Source: Microcoleus sp. CAWBG506
GTDB lineage: Bacteria; Cyanobacteriota; Cyanobacteriia; Cyanobacteriales; Microcoleaceae
Length of the DNA stretch: 64,000 nucleotides
Direction of reading: 5' to 3'
Assembly (NCBI GenBank): GCA_020883125.1
Contig: JAHREW010000004.1
Location: forward strand, 136,496 to 200,495
Shown: one piece after another, positions 1 through 8,422 of the stretch
Layout: every line of letters starts with the position of its first letter
Position numbering within the stretch: the first letter of the stretch is position 1
Program-made: the position numbers and the translations under genes
The notes under the pieces: generated by a model
Seen by the model: only the letters and a program-made list of their open reading frames with translations
Databases searched by the model: none
What the model was told of the DNA's origin: nothing

Positions 1-134
1 TAGTAGTTAGTAGTTAGTAGTTAGTAGTTAGTAGTTAGTAGTTAGTAGTTAGTAGTTAGTAGTTAGTAGTTAGTAGTTAGTAGTTAGTAGTTAGTAGTTA
101 GTAGTTAGTAGTTAGTAGTTAGTAGTTAGTAGTT
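1..134. repeat. TAGTAGT heptamer tandem array
   Basis: A perfect 7-bp unit, TAGTAGT, is repeated about 19 times from the first base, so the array probably continues outside the window. Heptameric arrays of this kind are common between genes in filamentous cyanobacteria. No coding potential is seen. Confidence 0.95.
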
Positions 135-194
135 GTCAACTATAGCAGTCGCCAAGGCGTTTGGGTTATTGCTCCCTGAGCGGAGTCGAAGGGT

Positions 195-281
195 TCAATG
201 ACCAATAACCAATAACAAATAACCAATAACAAATAACTACTAACCAATGACTAATGACCAATGACTAATGACCAATGACTT
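195..281. repeat. Degenerate AATAACC / AATGACT heptamer array
   Basis: Units such as CCAATAA, CAAATAA and CTAATGA follow one another with a 7-bp period up to and across the 3' end of the cobD gene, so the last codons and stop of that gene lie in repeat-like sequence. The same kind of array recurs near 62925-63064. Confidence 0.8.
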
Positions 282-1404
282 CTTTAAGTGCAGAAATTAG
301 TCGTAAATTGTCAGCCCGATCGCGTACAGCAACCCGAAAAAAGCGATCGCCCAACTCAGGAAAACTCAAACAATCCCGAATCAAAATCCGGTGACATTCC
401 AGCAGACTTTTTTGAATCTCACAAACCGAAACCGACGACTCAACCAATAAAAAGTTAGCTGCGCCCGGAAAAGGTCGCAAACCCGGTAAACTAGCCAAAC
501 CCTCAAACAGCTCTTGTCGAGCCACTGGTAGCCAATCCCAGGTTTGCCGTTCAAAAACATCATCTCGCACCACAGCAGCCGCAGCAGCCGCAGCCAGAGC
601 GTTCACAGGCCAAGGATCGCGCTGTAACTGCCATCGACGGAGGCGATCGGGATGGGCGATCGCACAACCCAACCGCAATCCCGGTAGAGAATAGAATTTA
701 GTCAGCGATCGTAAAATCACCAAATTCGGAAACTCCGCCACAGCATCGATCGAACTCTCCTGTTGTTCCGGCGGTAGAAAGTCCATAAAAGCCTCATCTA
801 CCACCACCAGACCCAACTGCTCCACATAAGGCCTAATCGCCTCCCTACTGAACAGCAAACCCGTAGGATTATGCGGATTATTCAGCAGCAAAGCTCGATC
901 GCGATTCAGAGCAAGAGGCACCGGGACTTCTTTAGGAAGAGGAAAGATGCCTGTTGCACAAGAAAATTCATTTCTTGTGGAATGGGCATCTTGCCCGTTA
1001 TTGACCATGGTGCCAGATGTAAGATCCAAAGGACATTCCAGCACCTTCGCGCCGAAAGCCAAAAGAGCCCGCCAGTAATCACCAAAAGCCGGAGTCACCA
1101 AATAAGTTGCTTCCAGCTTCGACAAATCAAGAGCCGCCCAAGTCAACAATTCCGCCGAACCATTCCCAGGCAAAACCCAATCCGGGTCAACATTCAAAGC
1201 CTCACCCAAAACAGCCCTCAGTTGTCCATAATCAGGGTCTGGGTAAGCAGTCAGACTGCCCAGGTGTGCTTGAATCGCATCCAGAGCCGACTTAGGAGGG
1301 CCCAAAGGACTGATACTGGCAGAAAAATCGAGAATAGCAGAAGCAGGGCAACCAGCCAGTGTGGCTGCCCAAGCTAAATTCCCACCGTGAACAGGTCTAG
1401 TCAA
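265..1404 (-). CDS. cobD: Threonine-phosphate decarboxylase-like PLP enzyme (CobD)
   Basis: Class I/II aminotransferase-fold protein of 379 residues. By family it would decarboxylate L-threonine phosphate to aminopropanol phosphate for the cobalamin lower-ligand arm; histidinol-phosphate aminotransferase is the close alternative. Visible: an HGGN start, a NNPHNPTG loop, a VVDEAF strand and the PLP lysine in SLTKFYSLPGLRLG. The start is TTG, 19 bases after the HU stop codon, and I see no better in-frame ATG; the cyanobacterial family begins TRPVHGG. About 27 residues between CPLDLTSG and PLALNRDR are not expected in the family and are encoded by a nested-palindrome repeat (944-992) inserted in frame. 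Confidence 0.85.
   Translation of the reverse strand: MTRPVHGGNLAWAATLAGCPASAILDFSASISPLGPPKSALDAIQAHLGSLTAYPDPDYGQLRAVLGEALNVDPDWVLPGNGSAELLTWAALDLSKLEATYLVTPAFGDYWRALLAFGAKVLECPLDLTSGTMVNNGQDAHSTRNEFSCATGIFPLPKEVPVPLALNRDRALLLNNPHNPTGLLFSREAIRPYVEQLGLVVVDEAFMDFLPPEQQESSIDAVAEFPNLVILRSLTKFYSLPGLRLGCAIAHPDRLRRWQLQRDPWPVNALAAAAAAAVVRDDVFERQTWDWLPVARQELFEGLASLPGLRPFPGAANFLLVESSVSVCEIQKSLLECHRILIRDCLSFPELGDRFFRVAVRDRADNLRLISALKEVIGH
944..992. repeat. Nested palindrome inserted inside cobD
   Basis: Two perfect 8-bp stems are nested: AAGATGCC (944-951) pairs with GGCATCTT (985-992), and ACAAGAAA (958-965) pairs with TTTCTTGT (971-978). The reading frame of cobD runs through it without a stop. Similar palindromes are known as dispersed repeats in Oscillatoria-type genomes; that comparison is from memory. 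Confidence 0.7.
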
Positions 1405-1422
1405 AGCTTAGTTTGCCGATAT

Positions 1423-1710
1423 TTAGGAGTCTTTATCCGGTGCAACTCTGTCCTTAAACAATTTCCCTGCGGAAAAAGCAGGAACTCTGGTAGCCGGAAT
1501 TTCCATTTTAGCGCCAGTTTTCGGATTGCGACCCTCACGAGCCTTGCGTTCCCGTGACTCAAAGGAGCCAAAACCGACCAATGTCACCTTGTCGCCGTCG
1601 GAGACAGCTTCCATGATTGCTTCCAAGGCGGCACTCAAAACAGCATCTGCCTGTTTTTTAGTCACGCTAGCCTTTTCCGCGACTGCATCAACCAATTCAC
1701 CTTTGTTCAT
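1423..1710 (-). CDS. hup: HU family DNA-binding protein
   Basis: A 95-residue histone-like HU protein that bends and compacts DNA as a dimer. It has MNKGELVDAVAEKA at the N terminus, the GFGSFE turn, and the arm with RNPKTG and IPATRVPAFSAGK. I chose the ATG at 1710 because AAGGAG sits about six bases upstream; an in-frame extension to 1734 would put the ribosome site inside the gene. The cobD start follows 19 bases after the stop on the same strand, so the two may be co-transcribed, although a functional link is not evident. Confidence 0.95.
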   Translation of the reverse strand: MNKGELVDAVAEKASVTKKQADAVLSAALEAIMEAVSDGDKVTLVGFGSFESRERKAREGRNPKTGAKMEIPATRVPAFSAGKLFKDRVAPDKDS

Positions 1711-2297
1711 TAGGAACTCCTTCTGGATTTGCAAGATACGTTCAACAGAGTTTAACTATTAGCTGTGAGTTATCAACTGGATGGGGCTGTGCCTGGGGAG
1801 GTTTCGGTTGTACCCGATCGCCCCTGTCCGCTTCCCCGAATCAAAACTCCTGCTGAATACCAATTACCCTAGGATAATTGGTCAGAAAAGGATTTTTGAT
1901 TTTTGATTGCTGAAAACCTCACAGCATATAATTTTCACTGAATCATTCTAAAGTCTTCCCGACCCTTATGGATCGGTGGAACCTTTAATTTATATGGATT
2001 TGGACAATTTTTAGCTAGACAGACGGGAATCCACCCGCTTCGCGCGTGGATGAAAGGCGCGTGAGATGAGGATTCCACCCGCTGGCGCGTGACGTGAAAG
2101 CGTAGAAGAGTGGAAGATGGGCGGGTGGATGACGAGACAAACAAATTCCTTTTATGGTAGATTCAAAGAATACTACAGGTAGCATAACCGCCGATACACA
2201 TGAGACACGCCTGCTCAAACGACTGGTCGGAAAATAATAATGGTTAGTGGGTGGCGAACACCACGAATAAACATAGCCGGCCTGCCTAACGTAAGCC
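1711..2297. other. Non-coding stretch with short degenerate repeats
   Basis: No convincing gene. Around 2030-2135 three related GGAWTCCACCCGC units alternate with GCGCGTG blocks. On the minus strand about 25 codons ending at 1935 (LAKNCPNPYKLKVPP...) look protein-like but have no start or recognisable family, so they may be a gene remnant. Confidence 0.5.
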
Positions 2298-2562
2298 TTG
2301 CACCAGAAAACTCAAATTTTGAATGTTAAACGTACCGTGGGGCACACGGAAACACGGAAAAAAATCTCCGAAAGCTTGGGGAGACAAGCCCTCTGGGGCT
2401 ATCTAAGTTGGACTAGATGCACAGGTTCAATCGAACGGGTATTTGGTTTAAATATTGCCGAAAGGATAGGTAGTTTTAAGGTATGTCTGCGAACCAAGAA
2501 TCCCCGTACACTTCGACTACGCTCAGTGCGTCGCTTTTAAGTCGGGGAGTGTCAAAAAAATA
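2298..2562 (+). mobile_element. Probable IS605-type tnpB 3' end / omega-RNA remnant
   Basis: The reading frame gives degenerate text ending in SFKVCLRTKNPR, with NQESP in the adjacent frame. These resemble the C-terminal tails of cyanobacterial TnpB-type proteins. It is followed by a GAATCCCC / GGGGAGTGTCAA hairpin (about 2498-2552) typical of the right end, where the guide-RNA scaffold lies. No intact endonuclease or TnpA is present. The assignment is from remembered family patterns and is tentative. Confidence 0.4.
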
Positions 2563-2710
2563 CCACCTTGGAGAGCATATTTCTCCCCTCGGTGGATTTG
2601 AGAACCGGAAAAAAGCAGAAACAGAAGGAACAAAATGTCATTTGTCAAGGGCTAAAGGGGAGATTTTCCTTCTTCCTTCTTCCTTCTTCCGACTTCCATC
2701 GGACTTCGGG
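2563..2710. other. Gap before pilQ with CTTCTTC repeat
   Basis: A pyrimidine-rich CTTCCTTCTT heptamer-like run (about 2667-2690) sits just past the pilQ stop codon. Nothing coding is seen. Confidence 0.5.
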
Positions 2711-5128
2711 CTACTGCCGCGGCTGGACGGGCTGACTCCGCTGCAACAGTTGGCGGGCGTCGGGACTGATGTTGTTTTGGTAGCCAAAGTTCGATCGATC
2801 GCTATCATCCAAAATCTGCGGAGTCAGCAATACAATCACTTCCGCCCGCTGGTTTTCCTTATTAGTCCTCCTGAACAGCGAACCGATAATCGGCAAATCT
2901 CCTAAAATCGGAATCTTCCTGGCTGTCACCCGTTCTTGGTCGCTGATAATCCCCGATACAATCAAAGTCTGACCGTCTCGCAGGCGAATTAACCCCGACT
3001 GCAAAGAGCGCTCAGAAAGCAGTCTGATCGTATTGGTATTCGCGCCCGTAGAGAGTTGTTGCTCTGCGCCAGGAGCCCTGACGATCGGATTCACCCGCAA
3101 AGAGATAAAACCGTTGTCATCGATGCGATCGATCGCCACCCCCAACTGCAAACCCGCCTTGTCTTTGACCGCCGTAGTTGTTGTGGTACTGGTATTTCCG
3201 GTCGTCTGCGTTTGTTGCGTGATGTTAGTAAGCACCTCGTCGGTGATATTCACATTCGCCGTTTCCCCTTCTTGAACAACCAGAGTCGGATCTGTCAGAA
3301 TTTTAGCGTTCAGGGTGTTAATCTGTGCCTGCAACGCAGACAGGAACCTCCTGGGATACTGCAACAACGGGAACAATCCGAAAGTTGCACTTCCCGAACT
3401 GGTCGCTCCTCCAGGTGTGTAATCGGTAATTCCAACTTGTGTAGGGCTATTACTAACTGGGGCGATCGGCTGAAGGAGCACACCTTTAGCTGGACCGTTG
3501 ACACCTTGACCTGTCAATGGGACGGTAACGCGACCGTTCGCATCGTAGAAAACGTCTCCGGCTAGGGGGTTGTTGACGATCGGCGGAGTCGATAGGCTAC
3601 CGCTGACTTGCTGACCGTTAGCCGGCTGCAAGCCACCAAAATTCAGACTTGCCGCCCCGTTGTCATTGACAAAGAAATTGTTATTAACTCCGAAAGAAAA
3701 ACTGCTGCTACTGTTGTTTACTCCCGACAAATTGATATCGATCACCTTGACATTCACAGCCACTTGACGGCGGCGCAAATCTAGCTGCGTCAAGAAATTT
3801 ACAGCGACATCAACCTTGCGCGGATCTCCCACCAAAGTGATGGAATTGAGCCTCGCATCGGCCAGCACCGACAGTCCCCTCAGCAATAACGGGCCATTAC
3901 CATCCTTAGCCCCGATCGCCTTAATATCAGGTTCCCGAATTTCCACATCCCGCGCCGTATTTCCCTGTCCCACGGTTTGAATAGTCACGCGAGTAATCGG
4001 GAGTTGAGTTTCCGCACCTTGAGCGCTCAAAAAGTTAGCTGCATCCGTAGACCGAACTTGATTCAGTCGCAGAGTCCGAACGATAATATTCCGTGAGTCC
4101 AGTGGCAAATTAGCCCCAACAAAAATCGTCCGTCCCACCCGATTAGCTTGCAGCCCACTCAGGCGGAGCACGTAGTTAAAGACATCTTGCACCGACTCAT
4201 TTTCGATGTCCAAAGAAATCTTCGGCCCTTCATCCGAACCTCCTGCGGCACCCGCCGCCGGTGCAGCCGCTGGCTGGCCTGGCTGACCAGGAGCGCCGCC
4301 ACCGGTAAAAGCAATATTCAACCCCGCAGCACGAGCCAGTAGAGCCAACACGTCCCGAACAGGGGCATCCCGTAGGACTAACCGAGGGATGCGTTCTCCA
4401 GAACTCAGCTCGATATTTCCCGCCGCTGGAGCGATGTTAGAAACGGCGATATCTCCTAGGGGCGGAGCAACCGCCCGCGGTAGGAACGGCGCGGCCTGAC
4501 TGGTCGGAGATTGAATTTCGCTGGGGAGTGGTGGGCGATCGTTTCTAGTGATTGTAACTTCAGGATTTTGCAATACCACGTTCGGGTTTTGCGCTGTACG
4601 GATTTGGGGAGCAGGCACTGGGGCTGTTTGGCTCAGTGGCAGGCTAGGAGGTGGTGGCGGTGTTTGGTTGAGCGCGGGGGTTCCCGGCTGTCCAGCTTGA
4701 GTAGTCTGGGGTGTACCGCCCTGTCTGGCGACGCTCAGAACGATGCCATTGCCTTGTCCCTGAACGATTTGTCCGCTGGGAACGCCGTTAGTCCCTGTCA
4801 CCAACACGCGGATGCTGTTAGCGTCTGCCGGGGTGACTTCTACTGAAGAAATGCCAGGAGCTGGGTTTTCTTGCCGGAATGTGCTGCCTTGGCTCAAGCG
4901 GAGCTGGGTATTGATGATTGTGGCTTGGTAGGTATTGCCATTGTTAATGGCGAAGACTTGCGGCCGATCGCCCTTTTCGGTCGCCAACACAATATTTACC
5001 CCATTATTGGCTTGACTTACTTGCACTCCTGTGACTTGAGTTGGCGCTGCCCAAACGGGGGCTTGGGCCATCATCACTCCCGCCACACTGCTAAAGAGTC
5101 CTCCAGTTAATCGTAGATGCTGTTTCAC
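2711..5128 (-). CDS. pilQ: Type IV pilus secretin PilQ
   Basis: Outer-membrane secretin, 805 residues, that forms the gated channel through which type IV pili pass (motility, natural transformation). It has a signal peptide ending AQAPVWA, an AMIN domain (about 30-115), a Pro/Gln-rich linker, an STN-like domain around IPRLVLRDAPVRDVLALL, secretin N domains, and the C-terminal secretin domain with LTDPTLVVQEGE and IPILGDLPIIGSLF. The start codon is GTG with GAGGAG about seven bases upstream. It is the last gene of pilM-N-O-Q. Confidence 0.96.
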   Translation of the reverse strand: MKQHLRLTGGLFSSVAGVMMAQAPVWAAPTQVTGVQVSQANNGVNIVLATEKGDRPQVFAINNGNTYQATIINTQLRLSQGSTFRQENPAPGISSVEVTPADANSIRVLVTGTNGVPSGQIVQGQGNGIVLSVARQGGTPQTTQAGQPGTPALNQTPPPPPSLPLSQTAPVPAPQIRTAQNPNVVLQNPEVTITRNDRPPLPSEIQSPTSQAAPFLPRAVAPPLGDIAVSNIAPAAGNIELSSGERIPRLVLRDAPVRDVLALLARAAGLNIAFTGGGAPGQPGQPAAAPAAGAAGGSDEGPKISLDIENESVQDVFNYVLRLSGLQANRVGRTIFVGANLPLDSRNIIVRTLRLNQVRSTDAANFLSAQGAETQLPITRVTIQTVGQGNTARDVEIREPDIKAIGAKDGNGPLLLRGLSVLADARLNSITLVGDPRKVDVAVNFLTQLDLRRRQVAVNVKVIDINLSGVNNSSSSFSFGVNNNFFVNDNGAASLNFGGLQPANGQQVSGSLSTPPIVNNPLAGDVFYDANGRVTVPLTGQGVNGPAKGVLLQPIAPVSNSPTQVGITDYTPGGATSSGSATFGLFPLLQYPRRFLSALQAQINTLNAKILTDPTLVVQEGETANVNITDEVLTNITQQTQTTGNTSTTTTTAVKDKAGLQLGVAIDRIDDNGFISLRVNPIVRAPGAEQQLSTGANTNTIRLLSERSLQSGLIRLRDGQTLIVSGIISDQERVTARKIPILGDLPIIGSLFRRTNKENQRAEVIVLLTPQILDDSDRSNFGYQNNISPDARQLLQRSQPVQPRQ

Positions 5129-5211
5129 GTTCGCTCCTCAAATAAACTTTATGAATTATTGTCTGTTAGCTGCTGGGTATTCTGTTTTTTTAGATGGGCT
5201 TAACTAGCTGC

Positions 5212-6039
5212 TTATTTAGCAACAGGAGTTGCCGCTGCACTGGGACTTGGAGTCGGTGTCGGCAGTTTTTCCTCTTGTTTTAACGGCAGCAGTGCGTGTA
5301 AATCAAAAGCAGTTTTAATTTTAGTTTCCGGTGGCTGGATGGGGACTATTTTCCCTTTCAAAACGTCAACTTCTATGGTCTGATTTGGTTCTGCCAATTC
5401 AGATTTCAAATTTCTCACTACCAACAGCGACTGCATCAATTCCAAGTTACGCATAAAGCTGCGGGTTTGAGCAAAATTCCCTTCAAACTCTACCTTATAT
5501 TTTTTGCGTCTGAGCTTGCCAGCCAGAGACGACCCAAAAGACGTATCTTTTAGAATATCAGGGTCTGTGGCTCCAGGTCCGGTAGCCGAGGGTGCAGTTG
5601 TCGGCAAGATATCTGGCTCAAATTTTGTCAGTTTAGCTTTGCCCTGATCCCCTTGTACGCCTGCGTTGATTTTGTTCACCAGTTGATTCATGTCCAGCAA
5701 CAAGGTGGTGCTACCCTCGTCACTAGCAAACATTGCCGTCACCTCTGCCCTGCGCTGTTTTGCTTCTTCTTGTTTGGATTCCGCTTCAGCCCTTTTTTTG
5801 ATTTGAGCTTGCAAGCTCAGTTGCGTTTCTTTCCCTTCGCTAAGTTTTTGGTTGATGTCGGCGGTTTTCTGCATTTCTGGCATCACAAACTGGTAGCCGA
5901 TACCACCGGCAATTCCAAGCCCGATAACGGCGATAGCTATTGCTTTGACTTGGGGTGTCAGCTTAATCCCGAATAGTTCCTGACTAGATGATTCTTGTCC
6001 TTGTTCTCCGCTGGGAATAAACTCATTTGCTGCTGTCAT
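5212..6039 (-). CDS. pilO: Type IV pilus inner-membrane protein PilO
   Basis: A 275-residue bitopic protein that pairs with PilN to connect the cytoplasmic PilM ring with the secretin. One membrane helix lies near residues 31-50 (KAIAIAVIGLGIAGG), followed by a charged coiled coil (about 55-95) and a ferredoxin-like periplasmic domain. The C-terminal tail is rich in Pro, Thr and Ser. The ATG overlaps the pilN stop (ATGA, 6036-6039), which indicates translational coupling, and AGGAG lies upstream within pilN. Confidence 0.92.
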   Translation of the reverse strand: MTAANEFIPSGEQGQESSSQELFGIKLTPQVKAIAIAVIGLGIAGGIGYQFVMPEMQKTADINQKLSEGKETQLSLQAQIKKRAEAESKQEEAKQRRAEVTAMFASDEGSTTLLLDMNQLVNKINAGVQGDQGKAKLTKFEPDILPTTAPSATGPGATDPDILKDTSFGSSLAGKLRRKKYKVEFEGNFAQTRSFMRNLELMQSLLVVRNLKSELAEPNQTIEVDVLKGKIVPIQPPETKIKTAFDLHALLPLKQEEKLPTPTPSPSAAATPVAK

Positions 6040-6962
6040 GGTTTTTTAACTTCTCCTTTTTGTTCGCTTTTTGGTGTTTCTAGCACTCCTTTTTCTTGAA
6101 GTGTTTCTATCCGTATTGCCAGCCCATCTGCTTGCTGACTTCGCAGTTCGGGAAGCAACTCGGAGGCTACTGTCGGACTGATGCTGGTTTCAATTTTATA
6201 TTCCACCACCGGCCGCAGTTTGGGAATTTCTACCGCACCTAGGGCGCTTTGGTTCCTTACTTGTACTTGTGCTGGGTTGTTTTTTAAGGTGGCTGCTAGC
6301 AGTCTGGTATCAGTATTGAGGAAAAAAGGAGAGCGTTGAACTAGCAGCATGAAGTCGTTAACTTGAGCGAAGGTACTGGCGACTCCAGAAATTACTACCT
6401 TTGATGCCTGAACCGGGGCTACGGGGGTGGCCACTGCCACTGGGGTAGCGCTGGCTGCTGGGGACGGACTCCCTCCGGCTGGGGACGGGCTGGCTGCTGG
6501 GGTGGCGGCGGGCGGAGGGGGAGCTGCTGCTACTGGGGACGGGCTGGGGTCTATTTGCTCGATTTTGGCAATTTTTACTCCCGCCGGAGTTCGGTTACTT
6601 AGGTCTTGCAGCATTGCCGACCAAGGTTTAATTTGGTCGAATACTCCTGCTAATGCTTTGTATTCTGCCGTAACTTTATCGGTTTCGCTGTTGATGGCTT
6701 TGATGGCACTGGCTTGAGTGTTTAATTTTGCCACTTCTTGGTCAAGGGCTGTTTGTGCTGCACTCAAGCGATTATTTTCGTTAGTTGCCCACCACCAGGC
6801 ACCCATGACGGCGACGTTGATGCCCATGGCAAAGAGCACGGCACCAATTAACGGAAGTTGGTCTTTTGCTGAACCCGAACCTTTTTTGGTTGGAGCTTTG
6901 CTGGGTTCGTCCTGTTTGTATTCGGGACGGTCTCTGAGAAAGTTAATATCTAGGCTGTACAT
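6036..6962 (-). CDS. pilN: Type IV pilus assembly protein PilN
   Basis: A 308-residue protein with the conserved N-terminal PilM-binding segment (YSLDINFLRDRPE), a membrane helix near 37-58 and a periplasmic coiled coil plus fimbrial-type domain. A long Ala/Pro/Ser-rich insert (about 145-185) with repeated PSPAA and VATPVA units separates the coiled coil from the distal domain. The gene overlaps pilO by four bases and follows pilM. Confidence 0.92.
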   Translation of the reverse strand: MYSLDINFLRDRPEYKQDEPSKAPTKKGSGSAKDQLPLIGAVLFAMGINVAVMGAWWWATNENNRLSAAQTALDQEVAKLNTQASAIKAINSETDKVTAEYKALAGVFDQIKPWSAMLQDLSNRTPAGVKIAKIEQIDPSPSPVAAAPPPPAATPAASPSPAGGSPSPAASATPVAVATPVAPVQASKVVISGVASTFAQVNDFMLLVQRSPFFLNTDTRLLAATLKNNPAQVQVRNQSALGAVEIPKLRPVVEYKIETSISPTVASELLPELRSQQADGLAIRIETLQEKGVLETPKSEQKGEVKKP

Positions 6963-7009
6963 GGCTTTGCTCGATTTGAGATTTTAAATTTGAGATTTTA
7001 AGAGGCTGT

Positions 7010-8104
7010 TCACAAAAGCTCCCTTAGTCCTAAACCTAAAGCTACTCCTAAACCTGCTCGCTGTTCAGGGCTAATTTCTTCACTGACTTCCACTCCTAGG
7101 GTGTCGATGGGATCTACTTGAGAAGCTGGCAAGCTTAATCTTTGCATGAAAAATTCATCTAGTTTGCCGATCGCAGATCCTGGCCCTGCTAACAGGAGTT
7201 GTGCTACTTCTAGTTCTTCGCTCTGGTTGAGATAAAAGTCTACTGAACGACGCAGTTCGTCTGCGAGTTCTCCCAAGACTTTGACAATCGCATTTGTGCC
7301 CGGATTTGTATCCCCTGATGGACCCATTGTATCTGTGACGGGTAAGGTCATGCTTTGTAGTTCGCTGGTATCTCTGGTTGGTGGCAGATTCATGGCTTCG
7401 TTGAGGGCGGTCTGGATTTGGTAAGTGCCGATCGGGATGGTACGGTTGAATTGTGGTATGCCGTCCACCACTATAGCTAACTCAGTGCTGTCAAATTCTA
7501 TATCTGTCAAGACTGCTGCCTCTTGGGAGGAAAATTGTTGCAGTTGGTCTTTGAGGGTGCGGATCAGGGCAAAGCTGGTTACTTCTAGCACGTCTATAAT
7601 CAGTCCGGCTTCTTTGAATGTTTCTAGATAGGTGTCTGTCACTTCTTTGCGGGTAGCTACGAGTACAACTTGCACTTTTTCTACGCCGTCGTCATCGACA
7701 AATAGGCCTATTTTTTGATAGTCTACGTCGGCATCTTCTCTGGGAAAGGGCAAGTATAGCCCTGCTTCTGAATTCATGTATTCTCGCAGTTCTTCGTTGT
7801 TGAGTTCTGATGGGACTGGAATTAACCGAATGACGGCTTCCCGTCCGGGAATGGCTGTGGCTACGTGCTTGGCTTTGATTTTGTTTTCGGCGAGGACTGA
7901 ACGTATCAGTTCTGCCATCCCTGGCGGGTCGGCTATTTGTCCTTCTTGTACTATGTCTTCTGGTACTTCTATGGAGGCTAATGTGGCTATTTTTAATGCC
8001 TGAGCTTTCTTTTCCAGTTGAATGATGTTAATTCGGTCTGAGGCTAGTTCGATGCCGATTCCGGGCTGGCGTCTGGAAATTAGATTTTTGAAAAAGTTAA
8101 CCAT
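7010..8104 (-). CDS. pilM: Type IV pilus actin-like ATPase PilM
   Basis: Cytoplasmic actin-fold protein that binds the PilN N terminus. Typical text includes GIGIELASDRINIIQLEKK, AIPGREAVIRLIPVP and LLLAGPGSAIGKLDEFF. I prefer the ATG at 8104 (MVNFFKNL, 364 residues), because homologues start there. An in-frame ATG at 8212 would add 36 residues of unconvincing sequence, and neither start has a strong Shine-Dalgarno site. First gene of the pilMNOQ operon. Confidence 0.9.
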   Translation of the reverse strand: MVNFFKNLISRRQPGIGIELASDRINIIQLEKKAQALKIATLASIEVPEDIVQEGQIADPPGMAELIRSVLAENKIKAKHVATAIPGREAVIRLIPVPSELNNEELREYMNSEAGLYLPFPREDADVDYQKIGLFVDDDGVEKVQVVLVATRKEVTDTYLETFKEAGLIIDVLEVTSFALIRTLKDQLQQFSSQEAAVLTDIEFDSTELAIVVDGIPQFNRTIPIGTYQIQTALNEAMNLPPTRDTSELQSMTLPVTDTMGPSGDTNPGTNAIVKVLGELADELRRSVDFYLNQSEELEVAQLLLAGPGSAIGKLDEFFMQRLSLPASQVDPIDTLGVEVSEEISPEQRAGLGVALGLGLRELL

Positions 8105-8412
8105 GTGATTGGGTCGCTGGTATTTGCTATTTTCTTTAACTTGTGTTTGGCCAGCCTGAGTCAGCAGTTGGCTGTGGGAAACTTTGTTTCCACGCGGCGA
8201 GGGTGCTGACATCTCGCTATTGGGCAGTACCTAAACGGTGGCCACTGTGTGTGTTGCGCGATTGTCCGATTTTATCCTATCCAATCTACTTGAGATTGAG
8301 CATTTTGATGTGAATGTCAACAAATTTCAACTTGGGTCGATCGACCCGCCGGCCAATTCTGGAAACAACCCAGAGGAATTACCTAATAAATTACCTAATA
8401 GTTAAAACAAGG

Positions 8413-8417
8413 AGGCA
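8413..8417 (+). promoter_or_regulatory. Shine-Dalgarno site of the ABC binding-protein gene
   Basis: AAGGAGG stands about seven bases before the ATG at 8423. The 210-base divergent region between pilM and this gene holds the promoters of both, but I cannot place -35/-10 boxes with confidence. Confidence 0.6.
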
Positions 8418-8422
8418 GAAAG

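Noticed and set aside
1-134. CRISPR array at the left edge
   Set aside because: The 7-bp units have no spacers, and no cas gene is near; it is a simple tandem array.
871-1377. Plus-strand ORF of 168 codons over cobD
   Set aside because: Antisense to a well-supported PLP enzyme and of basic low-information composition.
2483-2905. 140-codon ORF overlapping the pilQ end
   Set aside because: It crosses the TnpB scar and then runs antisense to pilQ; it has no ribosome site and no domain.
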